Below are positions 38,111 to 53,900 of a DNA stretch of 64,000 nt, piece by piece. The position numbers and the translations under genes are program-made. The notes under the pieces were generated by a model. It saw only the letters and a list, made by a program, of their open reading frames with translations. It did no database searches and was not told the origin of the DNA. The DNA is from Luzula sylvatica. Its lineage: Eukaryota > Streptophyta > Magnoliopsida > Poales > Juncaceae. Position 1 is the stretch's first letter; the number at the start of each line of letters is the position of its first letter. The stretch covers positions 10,050,862 through 10,114,861 of the forward strand of contig OX326959.1 of the NCBI GenBank assembly GCA_946800325.1, written 5' to 3'.

Positions 38111-41039
38111 ACTTTTTTTGAAGGTGTTAGACATCACTTTTGACATTTTTGTGAAATTTTAGAAAAAATAGAAATTTGTATGTGTTAGTCTTCTATTACG
38201 AAGTATTTTGAGGACAACATGAAAATAAAGCATTATGCTCGTGTTACACTTCAATTTTAACATTTTTATGAAAATATTACAATTGAATTTTTTTGGAAGG
38301 TGTTAGACTTCACTTTGGAATTTTTAAGAAATTTTTGAAAAAAAAAGAAATTTGTGTGTGTTAGTCTTCTATAACGGTGTATTTTGAGGACAACATGAAA
38401 ATTAAGCATTTTTCTCGTGTTACACTTTGATTTTAATATTTTTAAGAAAATATAATAATTGACTTTTTTCGAAGGTGTTAGACTTCTCTTTTATTATTTT
38501 TAAGAAATTTTTGAAAAAATAGAAATTTGTGTGTATAAGTCTTTTATAACGGAGTATTTCGAGGACAACAAGAAAATTAAGCATTTTGTTCGTGTGGTAC
38601 TTCAATTTTAACATTTTAAGAAAATATGATAAGTGACTATTTTCGAAGGTGTTAGACTTCACTTTAAGCATTTTGAAGAATTAAAAAAAAAATAGAATTT
38701 TGTGTGTGTTAGTCTTCTATAACGGAGTATTTTGAGGACAACACGAAAATTAAGCATTTTTCTCGTGTTACACTTCAATTTTAATATTTTTAAGAAAATG
38801 TGATAATTGACTTTTTTGAAGGTGTTAGACTTCACTTTTTGCACATATAAGAATTTTTTGAAAAATAGAAATTTGTGTGTGATAGTCTTCTATTACGATG
38901 TATTTTGAGGACACCATGAAAATAAAGCATTTTCTCGTGTTACATTTTAATTTTAACCTTTTTAAGAAAATATGATAATTGACAAATTTTGAAGGAGTTA
39001 GACTTCACTTTTCCATTTTTAACAAATTTCGGAAAAAATAGAAATTTTGTATGTGTTAGTTTTCTATTACGAAGTATTTTAGGACAACTTGAAAATTAAG
39101 CATTTTCGTCCTGTTACACTCCAATTTGAGCATTTTTAAGAAAAAATATGATAATTGACTTTTTCCGAAGGTGTTAGACTTCACTTGTAGCATTTTTAAG
39201 AAATTTTTGGAAAAATAGAAAATTTGTGTGTGTTAGTCTTCTATAACGAATTAGTTTGAGGGAAAAAAGGAAATTAAGCATTTTTCTCGTGTGACACTTC
39301 AATTTTAACATTTTAAGAAAATATGATAATTGACTTTTTTTGAAGGTGTTAGACTTCACTTTTCCATTTTAAGAAATTTATGAAAAAATAGAAATTAGTG
39401 TGTGTTAGTCCTCTATTATGAATTATTTTGAGGACAACATGGAAATTAAGCATTTAGCTCGTGTTACACTTCAATTTTAACATTTTTAAGAAAATATGAT
39501 AATTGACTTTTTCGAAGGTGTTAGACTTCACTTTTATTACTTTTAAGAAATTTGTGTGTGTAAGTCTTTTATAACGGAGTATTTTGAGGACAATACGAAA
39601 TTTAAGCATTTTGCTCGTGTGATACTTGAATTTTAACATTTTAAGAAAATATGATAAGTGACTTTTTTCGAAGGTGTTAGACTTCACTTTAAGCATTTTT
39701 ATGAGTTTTTCGAAAAACAATAGAAATTTGTGTGTGTTAGTCTTCTATAACGGAGTATTTTGGGGACAACACGAAAATTAAGCATTTTTCTCGTGTTACA
39801 CTTCAATTTTAATATTTTTAAGAAAATATGATAATTTACTTTTTTTAATGTGTTAGACTTTTGAATTTTTAAAATAAAAATTGAAAAAATAGTAATTTGT
39901 GTGTGTTATTCTTCTGTAATGGAGTATTTTGAGGACAACATGAAAATTAAGAATTTTTCTCGTGTTACACTTCAATTTTAACATTTTTAAGAATATATGA
40001 CTATTGACTTTATTTAAGGTGTTAGACTTCATTTTTGCATTTAAGAAATTTTTGAAAAAATAGAAATTTTTTTGTGTTAGTCATCTATAAAGGAGTATTT
40101 TGAGGATAACATGAAAATTAAGCATTTTTCACGTGTTACACTTGAATTTTAACATTTTTTTAGAAAATATGATAATTGACTTTTCTTAAGGTGTTAGACT
40201 TCGCTTTTAGCATTATTAAGAATTTTTTGCAAAAATAGAAATTTGTGTGTGTTTGTTTTCTAATACGATGTATTTGGAGGACAACATGAAAATAAAGAAT
40301 TTTTCTTGTTTTACACTTCAATTTCAACATTTTAAAGGAAATATGATAATTGACTTTTTTCGAAGGTGTTAGACTTCACGTTTAGCATTTTTAAGAAATT
40401 TTTGAAAAAAATATAAATTTATATGTGTTTGTCTTCTATAATGGATTATTTTGAGGACAACATGAAAATTAAGAACTTTTCACGTTTTACACTTCAATTT
40501 TAACATTTTTAAGAAAATATGACAATTGACTTTTTTTAAGGTGCTAGACTTCATTTTTGCATTTTTAAGAAATTCTTGAAAATTAGAAAGTTCCGTGTGT
40601 TAGTCTTCTATTAGGAAGTATTTTGAGGACAACATGAAAATTAAGTATTTAGCTCGTGTTACACTTCAATTTTAAAATTTTTAAGAAAATATGATAATTG
40701 ACTTTTTTCGAAGCAGTTAGACTTGACTGTTAGCATTTTTAATATTTTTTGGAAAAAGTAGAAATTCGTCTGTTAGTCTTCTATAACATAGTATTTTGTG
40801 GACAACAAGAATATTAAGCATTTTCCTCGTGTGACACTTCAATTTTAACATTTTAAGAAAATATGATAATTGACTTTTTTCGAAGGTGTTAGACTTCACT
40901 TTAGGCCTTTTTAAGATTTTTTTGAAAAAATTGAAATTTGTGTGCGTTAGTCTTCCATAACGGTGTATTTTGAGGACAGCATGAATATTAAGCATTTTTC
41001 TCGTGTTACACCTAAATTTTAACATTTTCAAGAAAATAT

Positions 41040-42180
41040 GATAATTGAATTTTTTTGAAGGTGTCAGACTTAACTTTTAACATCTTTAAGAAATTTTTGA
41101 AAAAATAGAAAGTTGTATGTGTTAGTCTTCTATTATGAAGTATTTTGAGGACAACATGAAAATAAAGCATTTTCCTCGTAATACACTTCAATTTTATCAT
41201 TTTTAAGTAAATATGACAATTGTCTTTTTTCGTAGGCATTAGACTTCACTTTAAGCATTTGTAAGAATTTTTTGAAAAAAAATAGAAATTTGTGTGTGTT
41301 AGTCTTCTATAATGGAATATTTTAAGGACAACACGAAAATGAAGCATTTTTCTCGTGTTACACTTCAATTTTAACATTTTTAAGAAAATATAATAATTGA
41401 CTTTTTTGAATGTGTTAGACTTCACATTTCCATTTTAAAGAAATTTTTGAAAAAATAGAAATTTGTGTGTGTTAGTCTTCTATAATGGAGCATTTTGAGG
41501 ATAACACAAAAATTAAGCTTTTTTCTCGTGTTACACTTCAATTTTAACATTTTTAAGAAAATATGATAATTGACTTTTTTGAAGGTGTCAGACTTCACTT
41601 TTAGCATATTTAAGAAATTTTTGAAAAAATAGAAATTTGTATGTGTTAGTCTTCTATTACGAGGTATTTTTAGGACAACTAAAAAATTAAGCATTTTACT
41701 TGTGTTACAATTAAATTTTAAAATTATTAAGAAAATATGATAATTGACTTTTTTCGAAGGTGTTAGACTTCACTTTAAGCCTTTTTAAGATTTTTTTGAA
41801 AAAATTGAAATTTGTGTGTGTTAGTCTTCTATAACGGAGTATTTTGAGGACAACATGAAAATTAAGCATTTTTCTCGTGTTACACCTCAATTTTAACATT
41901 TTTAAGAAAATATGACAATTGAATTTTTTTTGAAGGTGTTAGACTTAACTTTTAATATCTTTAAGAAATTTTTGAAAAAATAGAAAGTTGTATGTGTTAG
42001 TCTTCTATTATGAAGTATTTTGAGGACAACATGAAAATAAAGCATTTTCCTCGTAATACACTTCAATTTTATCATTTTTAAGAAAATATGAGAATTGTCT
42101 TTTTTCGTAGGCGTTAGACTTCACTTTAATCATTTCTAAGAATTTTTTGAAAAAAAATAGAAATTAGTGTGTGTTAGTCT
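41040..42180. repeat. Local five-unit duplication in the satellite
   Basis: 41040-41290 and 41920-42170 share private variants (AGAAAGTTGTATGTGTTAGT, CCTCGTAATACACTTC, TTTTTTCGTAGGC) at ~0.88 kb offset, i.e. five units. Related versions recur near 44930, 46310, 48060 and 56880. Confidence 0.75.
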
Positions 42181-45100
42181 TCTATAATGGAGTATTTTAA
42201 GGACAACACGAAAATGAAGCATTTTTCTCGTGTCACACTTCATTTTTAACATTTTTAAGAAAATATAATAATTGACTTTCTTGAATGTGTTAGACTTCAC
42301 ATTTCCATTTTTAAGAAATTTTTGAAAAAATAGAAATTTGTGTGTGTTAGTCTTCTATAATGGAGTATTTTGAGGATAACACGAAAATTAAGCTTTTTTT
42401 TCTCGTGTTACACTTCAATTTTAACATATTTAAGAAAATATGATAATTGACTTTTTTGAAGGTGTCAAACTTCACTTTTAGCATTTTTAAGAAATTTTTG
42501 AAAAAATAGAAATTTGTGTGTGTTTGTCTTCTATTACGATGTATTTTTAGGACAACAAGAAAAATAGAAATTTTGTATGTGTTAGTTTTCTATTACGAAG
42601 TATTTTAGGACAACTTGAAAATTAAGCATTTTCGTCCTGTTACACTCCAATTTGAGCATTTTTATGACAAAATATGATAATTGACATTTTTCGAAGGTGT
42701 TAGACTTCACTTTAAGCATTTTTAATATTTTTTTGAAAAAATAGAAATTTGTGTGTGTTAGTCTTCTATTACGATGTATTTTTAGGACAACAAGAAAATT
42801 AAGCATTTTTCTTGTGTTACACTTCAATTTTAAAATTATTAAGAAAATATGATAATTGACTTTTTTTGAAGGTGTTAGACTTCACTTTTCAATTTTAAGA
42901 AATTTATGAAAAAATAGAAATTAGTGTGTGTTAGTCCTCTATTACGAAGTATTTGTAGGACAACATGGAAATTAAGCAGTTTGCTCGTGTTACACTTCAA
43001 TTTTATTATTTTTAACAAAATATGATAATTCACTTTTTTCAAAGGTGTTTGACTTCGTTTTTATTATTTTTAAGATATTTGTGTGTGTAAGTCTTGTATA
43101 ACAGAGTATTTTGAGGACAACACGAATTTTAAGCATTTTGCTCGTGTGATACTTCAATTATAACATTTTACGAAAATATGATAAGTCACTTTTTTCAAAG
43201 GTGTTAGACTTCAATTTAAGCATTTTTAAGAATTTTTTGAAAAAAAATAGAAATTTGTGTGTTTTAGTCTTTTATAACGGTGTATTTTGAGGACAACACG
43301 AAAATTAAGCATTTTTCTCGTGTTACACTTCAATTTTAATATTTTTAAGAAAATATAATAATTGACTTTTTTAAAGGAGACTTCACTTTTACCACTTCTA
43401 AGAATTTTTTGAAAAAATAGAAATTTGTATGTGATAGTCTTCTATTACGATGTATTTTGAGGACAACATGAAAATAAAGCATTTTTCTAGTGTTACACTT
43501 CAATTTTAACTTTTTTAGGAAAATATAATAATTGACTTTTTTTGAGACTTCACTTATCATTTCTAAGATTATTTTTGAAAAAATAGAAATTTGTGTGTGT
43601 TAGTCTTCTGTTACGAAGTATTTTGAGGACTGCAAGAAAATTAAGTATTTTGCTCGTGTTACACTTCAATTTCAACATTTTTAAGAAAATATGATAATTG
43701 ACTTTTTCTAAGGTGTTAGACTTCACTTTTAGCATTTTTAAGAAATTTTTGAAAAAATAGAAATGTGTGTGTATTAGTCTTCTATGACGGAGTATTTTGA
43801 GGACAACATGAAAATTGAGCATTTTGCTCGTGTGACACTTCAATTTTAACATTCTAAGAAAATATGATAATTGACTTTTTTCGAAGGTGGTAGACTTCAC
43901 TTTTAAGCATTTCTAAGAATTTTTTGAAAACAATAGAAATTTGTGTGTATTAGTCTTCTATAACGGAGTATTTTGAGGACAACATAAAAATTAAACATTT
44001 TTCTCGTGTTACACCTCAATTTTAACATTTTTAAGAAAAAATGATAATTGACTTTTGTCAATGTGTTAGACTTTAGAATTTTTAAATTTTTTTTTTAAAA
44101 AAATAGAAATTTCTGTTTTTTATTCTTCTGTAATGGAGTATTTTGAGGACAACATGAAAATTATGAATTTTTCTCATGTTACACTTCAATTTTAACATTT
44201 TTAAGAAAATATGACTATTGACTTTTTTTAGGGTGTTAGACTTCATTTTTGTATTTTTAAGAAATTTTTGAAAAAATAGAAATTTATGTGTGTTAGTCTT
44301 CTATAATGGAGTATTTTGGGGACAACATGAAAATTAAGCATTTTTCACGTGTTACACATCAATTTTAACATTTTTTAGAAAATATGATAATTGACTTTTT
44401 TTAAGGTGTTGGACTTCACTTTTAGCATTATTAAGAATTTTTTACAAAAATAGAAATTTATGTGTGTGTTAGTCTTCTATTACGAAGTATTTTGAGGACA
44501 ACATGAAAATTAAGAATTTTGCTCGTGTTACACTTCAATTTTAACATTTTTAAGAAAATATGATAATTGACTTTTTTCGAAGCTGTTAGACTTGACTGTT
44601 AGCATTTTTAATATTTTTTGGAAAAAATAGAAATTTTTGTGCGTTAGTATTCTATAACATAGTATTTTGAGGACAACAAGAAAATTAAGCATTTTCCTCG
44701 TGTGTCACTTCAATTTCAACATTTTAAGAAAACATGATAATTGACTTTTTTCGAAGGTGTTAGACTTCACTTTAAGCATTTTTTAGATTTTTTTGAAAAA
44801 ATAGAAATTTTTGTGTGTTAGTCTTCTATAACGGTGTATTTTGAGGACAACATGAAAATTAAGCATTTTTCTCGTGTTACACCTAAATTTTAACATTTTT
44901 AAGAAAAATATGATAATTGATTTTTTTTTAAGGTGTTAAACTTAACTTTTAACATCTTTAAGATATTTTTGAAAAAAATAGAAAGTTGTATGTGTTAGTC
45001 TTCTATTACTAAGTATTTTGAGGACAACATCAAAATAAAGTATTTTCCTCATGATACACTTCAATTTTATCATTTTTAAGAAAATATGACAATTGACTTT

Positions 45101-48100
45101 TTTCGAAGGTGTTAGACTACACTATAAGCATTTTTAAGAATTTTTTGAAAAATATAGTAATTTGTGTGTGTTAGTCTTCTATAATGGAGTATTTTGAGGA
45201 CAACATGAAGCTTAAGAATTTTTCCCGTGTTACACTTCATTTTTAACATTTTTAAGAAAATATGACAATTAACTTTTTTTAAGGTGCTAGACTTCATTTT
45301 TAAGAAATTTTTGAAAAATAGAAATTTGTGCGTGCTAGTCTTCTATTACGATGTATTTTTAGGACAACAAGAAAATTAAGCATTATTCTTGTGTTACACT
45401 TTACTTTTAAAATTATTAAGAAATTATGATAATTGGCTTTTTATGAAGGTGTTAGACTTCACTTTTCCATTTTAAGAAATTTTTGAAAAAATAGAAATTA
45501 GTGTGTGTTAGTCCTCCATTACGAAGTATTTTGAGGACAATATGGAAATTAAGCATTTTGCTTGTGTTACACTTCAATGTTAACCTTTTTAAGGAAATAT
45601 GATAGTTGACTTTTTTCGAAGGTGTTAGACTTCACTTTTACCATTTTTAAGAAATTTTTGAAAAAATATAAATTTGTGTGTGTTCGTCTTCTATAATGGA
45701 TTATTTTGAGGACAACATGAAAATTAAGAATTTTTCTTGTGTTACACTTCAATTTTAATATTTTTATGAAAATATGACGATTGACTTTTTTTAAGGTGCT
45801 AGACTTCATTTTTGCATTTTGAAGAAATTTTTGAAAAAATAGAAATTTCTGTGTGTTAGTCTTCTATTAGGAATTATTTTGAGGACAACATGAAAATTAA
45901 GCATTTTGCTCGTGTTACACTTCAATTTTAATATTTTTAAGAAAATATGATAATTGACTTTTTTCGAAGCTGTTAGACTTGACTGTTAGCAATTTTAATA
46001 TTTTTTTGAAAAAATAGAAATTTGTGTGTGTTAGTCTTCTATAACATAGTATTTTGAGGACAACAAGAAAATAAAGCATTTTGCTCGTGTGACACTTCAA
46101 TTTTAACATTTTTAGAAAATATGATAATTGACTTTTTCGAAGGTGTTAGACTTCACATTAAGCATTTTTAAGATTTTTTGAAAAAATAGAAATTTGTGTG
46201 TGCTAGTCTTCTATAACGGAGTATTTTGAGGACAACATGAAAGTTAAGCATTTTTCTAGTGTTACACCTAAATTTTAACATTTTTAAGAAAATATGATAA
46301 TTGATTTTTGTTTAAGGTGTTACACTTGACTTTTAACATATTTAAGAGATTTTTGAAAAATTCGAAAGTTGTATGTGTTAGTCCTCTATTACGAAGTATT
46401 GTGAGGACAACACGAAAATAAAGCATTTTCCTCGTGATACACTTCAATTTTATCATTTTTAGTAAAATATGACAATGGACTTTTTTCGAAGGTGTAACAC
46501 CTCACTTTAAGCATTTTTAAGTTTTTTTTGAAAAAAATAGAAATTTGTGTGTGTTAGTCTTCTATTACGGAGTATTTCGAGAACAACGCGAAAATTAAGC
46601 ATTTTTCTCGTGTTACACTTCAATTTTAACATTTTTATGAAAATATAATAATTCACTTTTTTTAATGTGTCAGACTTCACTTTTCCATTTTTAAGAAATT
46701 TTAGAAAAAATAGAAATTTTTGTGTGTTAGTCTTCTATAATGGAGTATTTTGAGGATAACACGAAAATTATGCATTTTGCTCGTGTTACACTTCAATTTT
46801 AACATTTTCAAGGAAATATGATAATTAACTTTTTTCGAAGGTGTCAGACTTCACTTTCAGCATTTTTAAGATATTTTTGAAAAAATAGAAATTCGTCTGG
46901 GTTAGTCTTCTATTACGATGTATTTTTATGACAACAAGAAAATTAAGCACTATTCTTGTGTTACACTTGAATTTTAAAATTATTAAGAAAATATAACAAT
47001 TGACTTTTTTTGAAGGTGTTAGACTCCACTTTTCCATTTTAAGAAATATTTGAAATAATAGAAATTAGTGTGTGTTAGTCATCTATTACGAAGTATTTTG
47101 AGGACAACATGGAAATTAAACATTTTGCTCATGTTACACTTCAATTTTAACATTTTTAAGATAATATGATAATTGACTTTTTTCGAAGGTATTAGAATTC
47201 ACTTTTATTATTTTTTAGAAATTTTTTAAAAAATAGAAATTTGTGTGTGTAAGTCTTTTATAACGGAGTATTTTGAGAAAACAAGAAAATTAAGCATTTT
47301 GGTCGTGTGATACTTCAATTTTAACATTTTAAGAAAATATGATAAGTGAATTTTTTCGAAGGTGTTAGACTTCACTTTAAGCATTTTTAAGAATTTTTTT
47401 AAAAAAAAATAGAAATTTGTGTGTGTTAGTCTTCTATAACGGAGTATTTTGAGGACAACGCGAAAATTTAGCATTTTTCTCGTGTTACCCTTCAATTTTA
47501 GCATTTGTAAGAAAATATGATAATTGACTTTTTTGAAGGTGTTAGACTTCACTTTTCATTTTTAAGAAATTTTTTAAAAAATAGAAATTTGTGTGTGTTA
47601 GTCTTCTATAATGGAATATTTTGAGGATAACACGAAAATAAGTATTTTTCTCGTGTTACACTTCAATTCTAATATTTTTATGAAAATATGATAAATGACT
47701 TTTTTGAAGGTCATTTTGCATTTTGAAATTTTTTTTGAAAAAATAGAAATTTGTGTGTGTTAGTCTTCTATTACGATGTATTTTTAGGACAACAAGAAAA
47801 TTAATCATTTTTCTTGTGTTACACTTCAATTTTAAATTTATTAAGAAAATATGATAATTGACTTTTTTTCGAAGGTGTCAGAGTTCACTTTAAGCATGTT
47901 TAAGATTTTTTTGAAAAAATAGATATTTGTGTGTGTGTTAGTCTTCTATAACGGAGTATTTTGAGGACAACATGAAAATTAAGCATTTTTCTCGTGTTAA
48001 ACCTCAATTTTAACATTTTTAAGAAAATATGATAATTGAATTTTTTTTTTTTAAGGTGTTAGACTTAACTTTTAACATCTTTGAGAAATATTTGAAAAAA

Positions 48101-51100
48101 TAGAAAGTTGTATGTATTAGTCTTCTATTATGAAGTATTTTGAGGACAACATGAAAATAAAGCATTTTCCTCGTGATACACTTCAATTTTATCATTTTTA
48201 AGAAAATATGACAATTGACTTTTTTCGAAGGTGTTAGACTTCACTTTAAGCATTTTTAAGAATTTTTTGAAAAAAAATAGAAATTTTTGTGTGTTAGTCT
48301 TCTATTTCATGACAACAAGAAAATGAAGCATTTTTCTCGTGTTACACTTCAATTTTAACTTTTTTAAGAAAATATAATAATTGACTTTTTTGAATGTGTT
48401 AGACTTCACTTTTCCATTTTTAAGAAATTTTTAAAAAAATAGAAATATGTGTGTGTTAGTCTTCTATAATGGAGTATTTTGAGAATAACACGAAAATTAA
48501 GCATTTTTCTTGTGTTACACTTCAATTTTAACATTTTTAAGAAAATATGATAATTGACTTTTTCGAAGGTGTTAGACTTCACTTTTAGCATATTTTAGAA
48601 ATTTTTGAAAAAATAGAAATGTGTGTTTGTTAGTCTTCTATAACGGAGTATTTTGAGGACAACATGAAAATTAAGCATTTTGCTCGTGTTACACTTCAAT
48701 TTGAACATATTTTTGAAAATATGATAATTGACTTTTTTCGAAGCTGTTAGACTTGACTTTTGGAATTATTAATAGTTTTTTGAAAAAACAAAAATGTTTG
48801 TGTGTTAGTCTTCTATAATGGAGTATTTTGAGGAAAACATGAAAATTAAGCATTTTGCTCGTGTGACACTTCAATTTTAACATTTTAAGAAAATATGATA
48901 ATTCACTTTTTTCGAAGGTGTTAGACTTCACTTTAAGCATTTTTAAGATTTTTTTGAAAAAATAGAAATTTGTGTGTGTTAGTCCTCTATTACGAAGTAT
49001 TTTGAGGGCAACATGGAAATTAAGCATTTTGCTCGTGTTACACTTCAATTTTAACATTTTTTAGAAAACATGATACTTTACTTTTTTCGAAGTAGTTAGA
49101 CTTCACTTTTATTATTTTTAAGAAATTTTTGAAAAAATAGAAATTTGTGTGTCTAAGTCTTTTATAACGGAGTATCTTGAGGACAACAAGAAAATTAAGC
49201 ATTTTGCTCGTGTGAAACTTCAATTTTAACATTTTAAGAAAATATGATAAGTGATTTTTTTCGAAGGTGTTAGACTTCACTATAAGAATTTTTAAGAATT
49301 GATTGAAAAAAAAATAGAAATTTGTGTGTGCTTGTCTTATATAACGGAGTATTTTTTAGAACAACACGAAAATTAAGCATTTTTCTCGTATTACACTTCA
49401 AGTGTAACTTTTTTAAGAAAATATAATAATTGACTTTTTTGAATGTGTTAGAATTCACTTTTCCATTTTTAAGAATTTTTTGAAAAAATAAAAATTTGTG
49501 TGTGTTAGTCTTCTATAATGGAATATTTTTAGCATAACACGAAAATTAAGCATTTTACTCATGTTACACTTCAATTTTAACATTTTTAAGAAAATATGAT
49601 AAATGACTTTTCTGAAGTTGTTAGACTTCACTATTTGCATTTTTAAGAATTTTTTGAACAAATAGAAATTTGTGTGTGTTAATCTTCTATTACGATGTAT
49701 TTTTGGGACAACAAGAAAATTAAGCATTTCTCTTGTGTTACACTTTAATTTTAACATTTTTAAGAAAATATGACAATTGACACTTTTTAAGGTGCTAGAC
49801 TTTATTTTTGAATTTTTATGAAATTTTTGAAAAAATAAAAATGTTTGTGTGTTTGTCTTGTATTAAGAATTATTTTGAGGACAACATGAAAATTAAGCAT
49901 TTTGCTCGTGTTACACTTCAATTTTAACATTTTTAAGAAAATATGATAATTGACTTTTTCGAAGCTGTTAGACTTGACTTTTAGCATTTTTAATATTTTT
50001 TTGAAAAAATAGAAATTTTCGTGTGCTAGTCTTCTATAACATAGTATTTTGAGGACAACAAGAAAATTAAGCATTTTCCTCGTGTGACTCTTCAATTTTA
50101 ACATTTTAAGAAAATAAGATAGTTGACTTTTTTCGAAGGTGTTAGACTTCACTTTAAGCATTTTTAAGATTTTTTTGAAAAAAAAATTAAATTTGTGTGT
50201 GTTGGTGTTCTATGACGGAGTATTTTGAGGACAACACGAAAATTAAGCATTTTTCTCGTGTTACACTTCAATTTTAATATTTTTAGGAAAATATGATAAT
50301 TAACTTTTTTGAAGTTGTTAGACTTCACTTTTAGCACTTTTAAGAATTTTTTAAAAATATAGAAATTTTTGTGTGTTAGTCTTGAGTTACGATGTATTTT
50401 GAGGACAACATGAAAATAAAGCATTTTTCTCGTGTCACACTTCAATTTTAATATGTTTCAGAAAATATAATAATTGACTTTTACATTTCTATGAAATTTT
50501 TGAAAAAATAGAAATTTGTGTGCGTTAGTCTTCTGTTATGAAGTATTTTGAGGACAACATGAAATTAAGTATTTTGCTCGTGTCACACTTCAATTTTAAC
50601 ATTTTTAAGAAAATATGATAACTGACTTTTATCGAAGGTGTTATACTTCACTTTTAGAATTTTTAAGAAATTTTTGAAAAAATACAAATATGTGTGTGTT
50701 AGTCTTCTATAACGGAGTATTTTCAGGACAACACGAAAATTAAGCATTTTTCTCGTGTTACACTTCAATTTTTTATTTTTAAGAAATTTTTGAAAAAATA
50801 GAAATTTGTGTGTGTTTGTCTTCTATAATGGAATATTTTGAGGATAACACAAAAATTAAGTATTTTTCTCGTGTTACACTTCGATTTTAACATTTTTAAG
50901 AAAATATGATAATTGACTTTTTCGAAGGTGTTAGACTTTACTTTTATTATTTTTAAGGAATTTTTGAAAAATAGAAATTTGTGTGTGTAAGTCTTTTATA
51001 ATGGACTATTTTAAGGACAACAACAAAATTAAGCATTTTGCTCGTGTGATACTTCAATTTTAACATTTTAAGAAAATATGCTAAGTGACTTTTTCAAATG

Positions 51101-53900
51101 TGTTAGACTTCACTTTAAGAATTTTTAAGAATTTTTTGAAACAAAACAGAAATTTGGGTGTGTTGGTCTTCTAGAACGGAGTATTTTGAGGACAACACGA
51201 AAATTAAGCATTTTTCTCGTGTTACACTTCAATTTTAATATTTATAGGAAAATATGATAATTGACTTTTTTGAAGGTGTTAGACTTCACTTTTAGCACTT
51301 TTAAGAATTTTTTCAAAAAATAGGAATTTGTGTGTGTTAGTCTTCTATTACGATGTCTTTTGAGGACAACATGAAAATAAAGCATTTTTCTCGTGTAACA
51401 CTTCAATTTTAACATTTTTAAGAAAATATAATAATTGACTTTTTTTGAAGGTGTTAGACTTCACTTTTCCATTTCTAAGATTTTTTGGAAAAAATATAAA
51501 TTTTTGTGTGTTAGTCTTCTGTTATGAAGTATTTTGAGGACAACATGAAAGTTAAGTATTTTGCTCATGTCACACTTCAATTTTAACATTTTTAAGAAAA
51601 TATGATAATTGACTTTTATCGAAGGTGTTATACTTGACTTTTATCATTTTTAAGAATTTTTTGAAAAAATAGAAAAATGTGTCAGTCAGTCTTCTATAAC
51701 GGAGTATTTTGAGGACAACATGAAAATTAAGCATTTTGCTCGTGTGACACTTCAATTTTAACATTTCAAGAAAATATAATAACTGACTTTTTTCGAAGGT
51801 GTTAGACTTCACTTTTAAGCATTTTTTAGAATTTTTTGAACACAATAAAAATTTGTGTGTGTTAGTCTTCTATAACGGAGTATTTTGAGGACAACACGAC
51901 AATTAAGCATTTTTCTCGTGTTACACTTCAATTTTAGCATTTTTAAGAAAATATAATAATTGACTTTTTTTTAATGTGTTAGACTTCACTTTTCCATTTT
52001 TTAAGAATTGTTTGAAAAAATAGAAATTTGTGTGTGTTTGTCTTCCATAATGGAATATTTTGACCATAACACGAAAATGAAGTATTTTTCTCATGTCACA
52101 CTTCAATTTTAACATTTTTAAGAAAATAAGATAAATGACCTTTTTGAAGGTGTTAGACTTCACTATTTGCATTTTTAAGAAATTTTTGAAAAAATAGAAA
52201 TTTGTGTGTGTTAGTCTTCTATTACGATGTATTTTTAGGACAACAAGAAAATTAAGCACTTCTCTTGTGTTACCCTTTAATTTTAACATTTTTAAGAAAA
52301 TATGACAACTGACTCTTTTTAAGGTGCTAGACTTCATTTTTGCATTCTTAAGAAATTTTTGAAAAAATAAAAATGTATGTGTGTTAGTCTTCTATTAAGA
52401 AGTATTTTGAGGACAACATGAAAATTAAGCATTTTGCTCGTGTTACACTTCAATTTTAACATTTTTAAGAAAATATGATAATTGACTTTTTTCGAAGCTG
52501 TTAGACTTGACTTTTAGCATTTTTAATATTTTTTTGAAAAAATAGAAATTTGCATGTGTTAGTCTTCTATAACATAGTATTTTGAGGACAACAAGAAAAT
52601 TAAGCATTTTCCTCGTGTGACACTTCAATTTTAACATTTCAAGGAAATGTGATAGTAGACTTTTTTCGAAGGTGTTAGACTTCTCTTTAAGCATTTTTAA
52701 GATTTTTTTGAAAAACAAATGAAATTTGTGTGAGTCGTTGTTCTATAATGGAATATTTTGATTACGACACGAAAATTAAGTATTTTTCTCGTGTTGCACT
52801 TCAATTTTAATATTTTTAGGAAAATATGATAATTAACTTTTTTTGAAGGTGTTAGACTTCACTTTTAGCTCTTTTAAGAATTTTTTGAAAAAATAGAAAT
52901 TTGTGTGTGTTAGTCTTCTATTACGATGTATTTTGAGGACGACGTGAAAATAAAGCATTTTTCTCGTGTTACACTTCAATTTTAACATTTCTAAGAAAAT
53001 ATAATAATTGACTTTTTTGGAAGGTGTTAGACTTCACTTTTCCATTTCTAAGATTTTTTTTGAAAAAATAGAAATTTTTGTGTGTTAGTCTTGGGTTACG
53101 GAGTATTTTGAGGACACCATGAAAATTAAGTATTTTGCTCATGTCACACTTCAATTTTAACATTTTTAAGAAAATATGATAATTGACTTTTATCGAAGGT
53201 GTTAGACTTCAGTTTTAGCATTTTTAAGAATTTTTTGAAAAAATAGAAATGTGTGTGTGTTAGTCTTCTATAACGGAGTATTTTGAGGACAACATGAAAA
53301 TTAAGCATTTTGCTCGAGTGACACTTCAATTTTAACATTTTAAGAAAATACGATAACTGACTTTTTTCGAAGCTGTTAGACTTGACTTTTAGCATTTTTA
53401 ATATTTTTTTGAAAAAATAGAAATTTGCGTGTGTTAGTCATCTATAACATAGTATTTTGAGGACAACAAGAAAATTAAGCATTTTCCTCGTGTGACACTT
53501 CAATTTTAACATTTTAAGTAAATATGATAGATGACTTTTTTCGAAGGCGTTAGACGTCACTTTAAGCATTTTTAAGAAATTTTTGAAAAAAAAGAAATGT
53601 GTGTGTGTGTGTGTGTTAGTCTTCTATGACGGAGTATATTGAGGACAACATGAAAATTAAGCATTTTGCTCGTGTGACACTTCAATTTTAACATTTTAGG
53701 AAAATATGATAACTGGCTTTTTTCGAAGGTGTTAGACTTCACTTTTAAGCATTTTTAAGAATTTTTTTAACACAATAGAAATTTGTGTGTGTTAGTCTTC
53801 TATAACGGAGTATTTTGAGGACAACACGAAAATTAAACATTCTTCTTGTGTTACAATTCAATTTTAGCATTTTCAAGAAAATATGCTAAATGACTTTTTT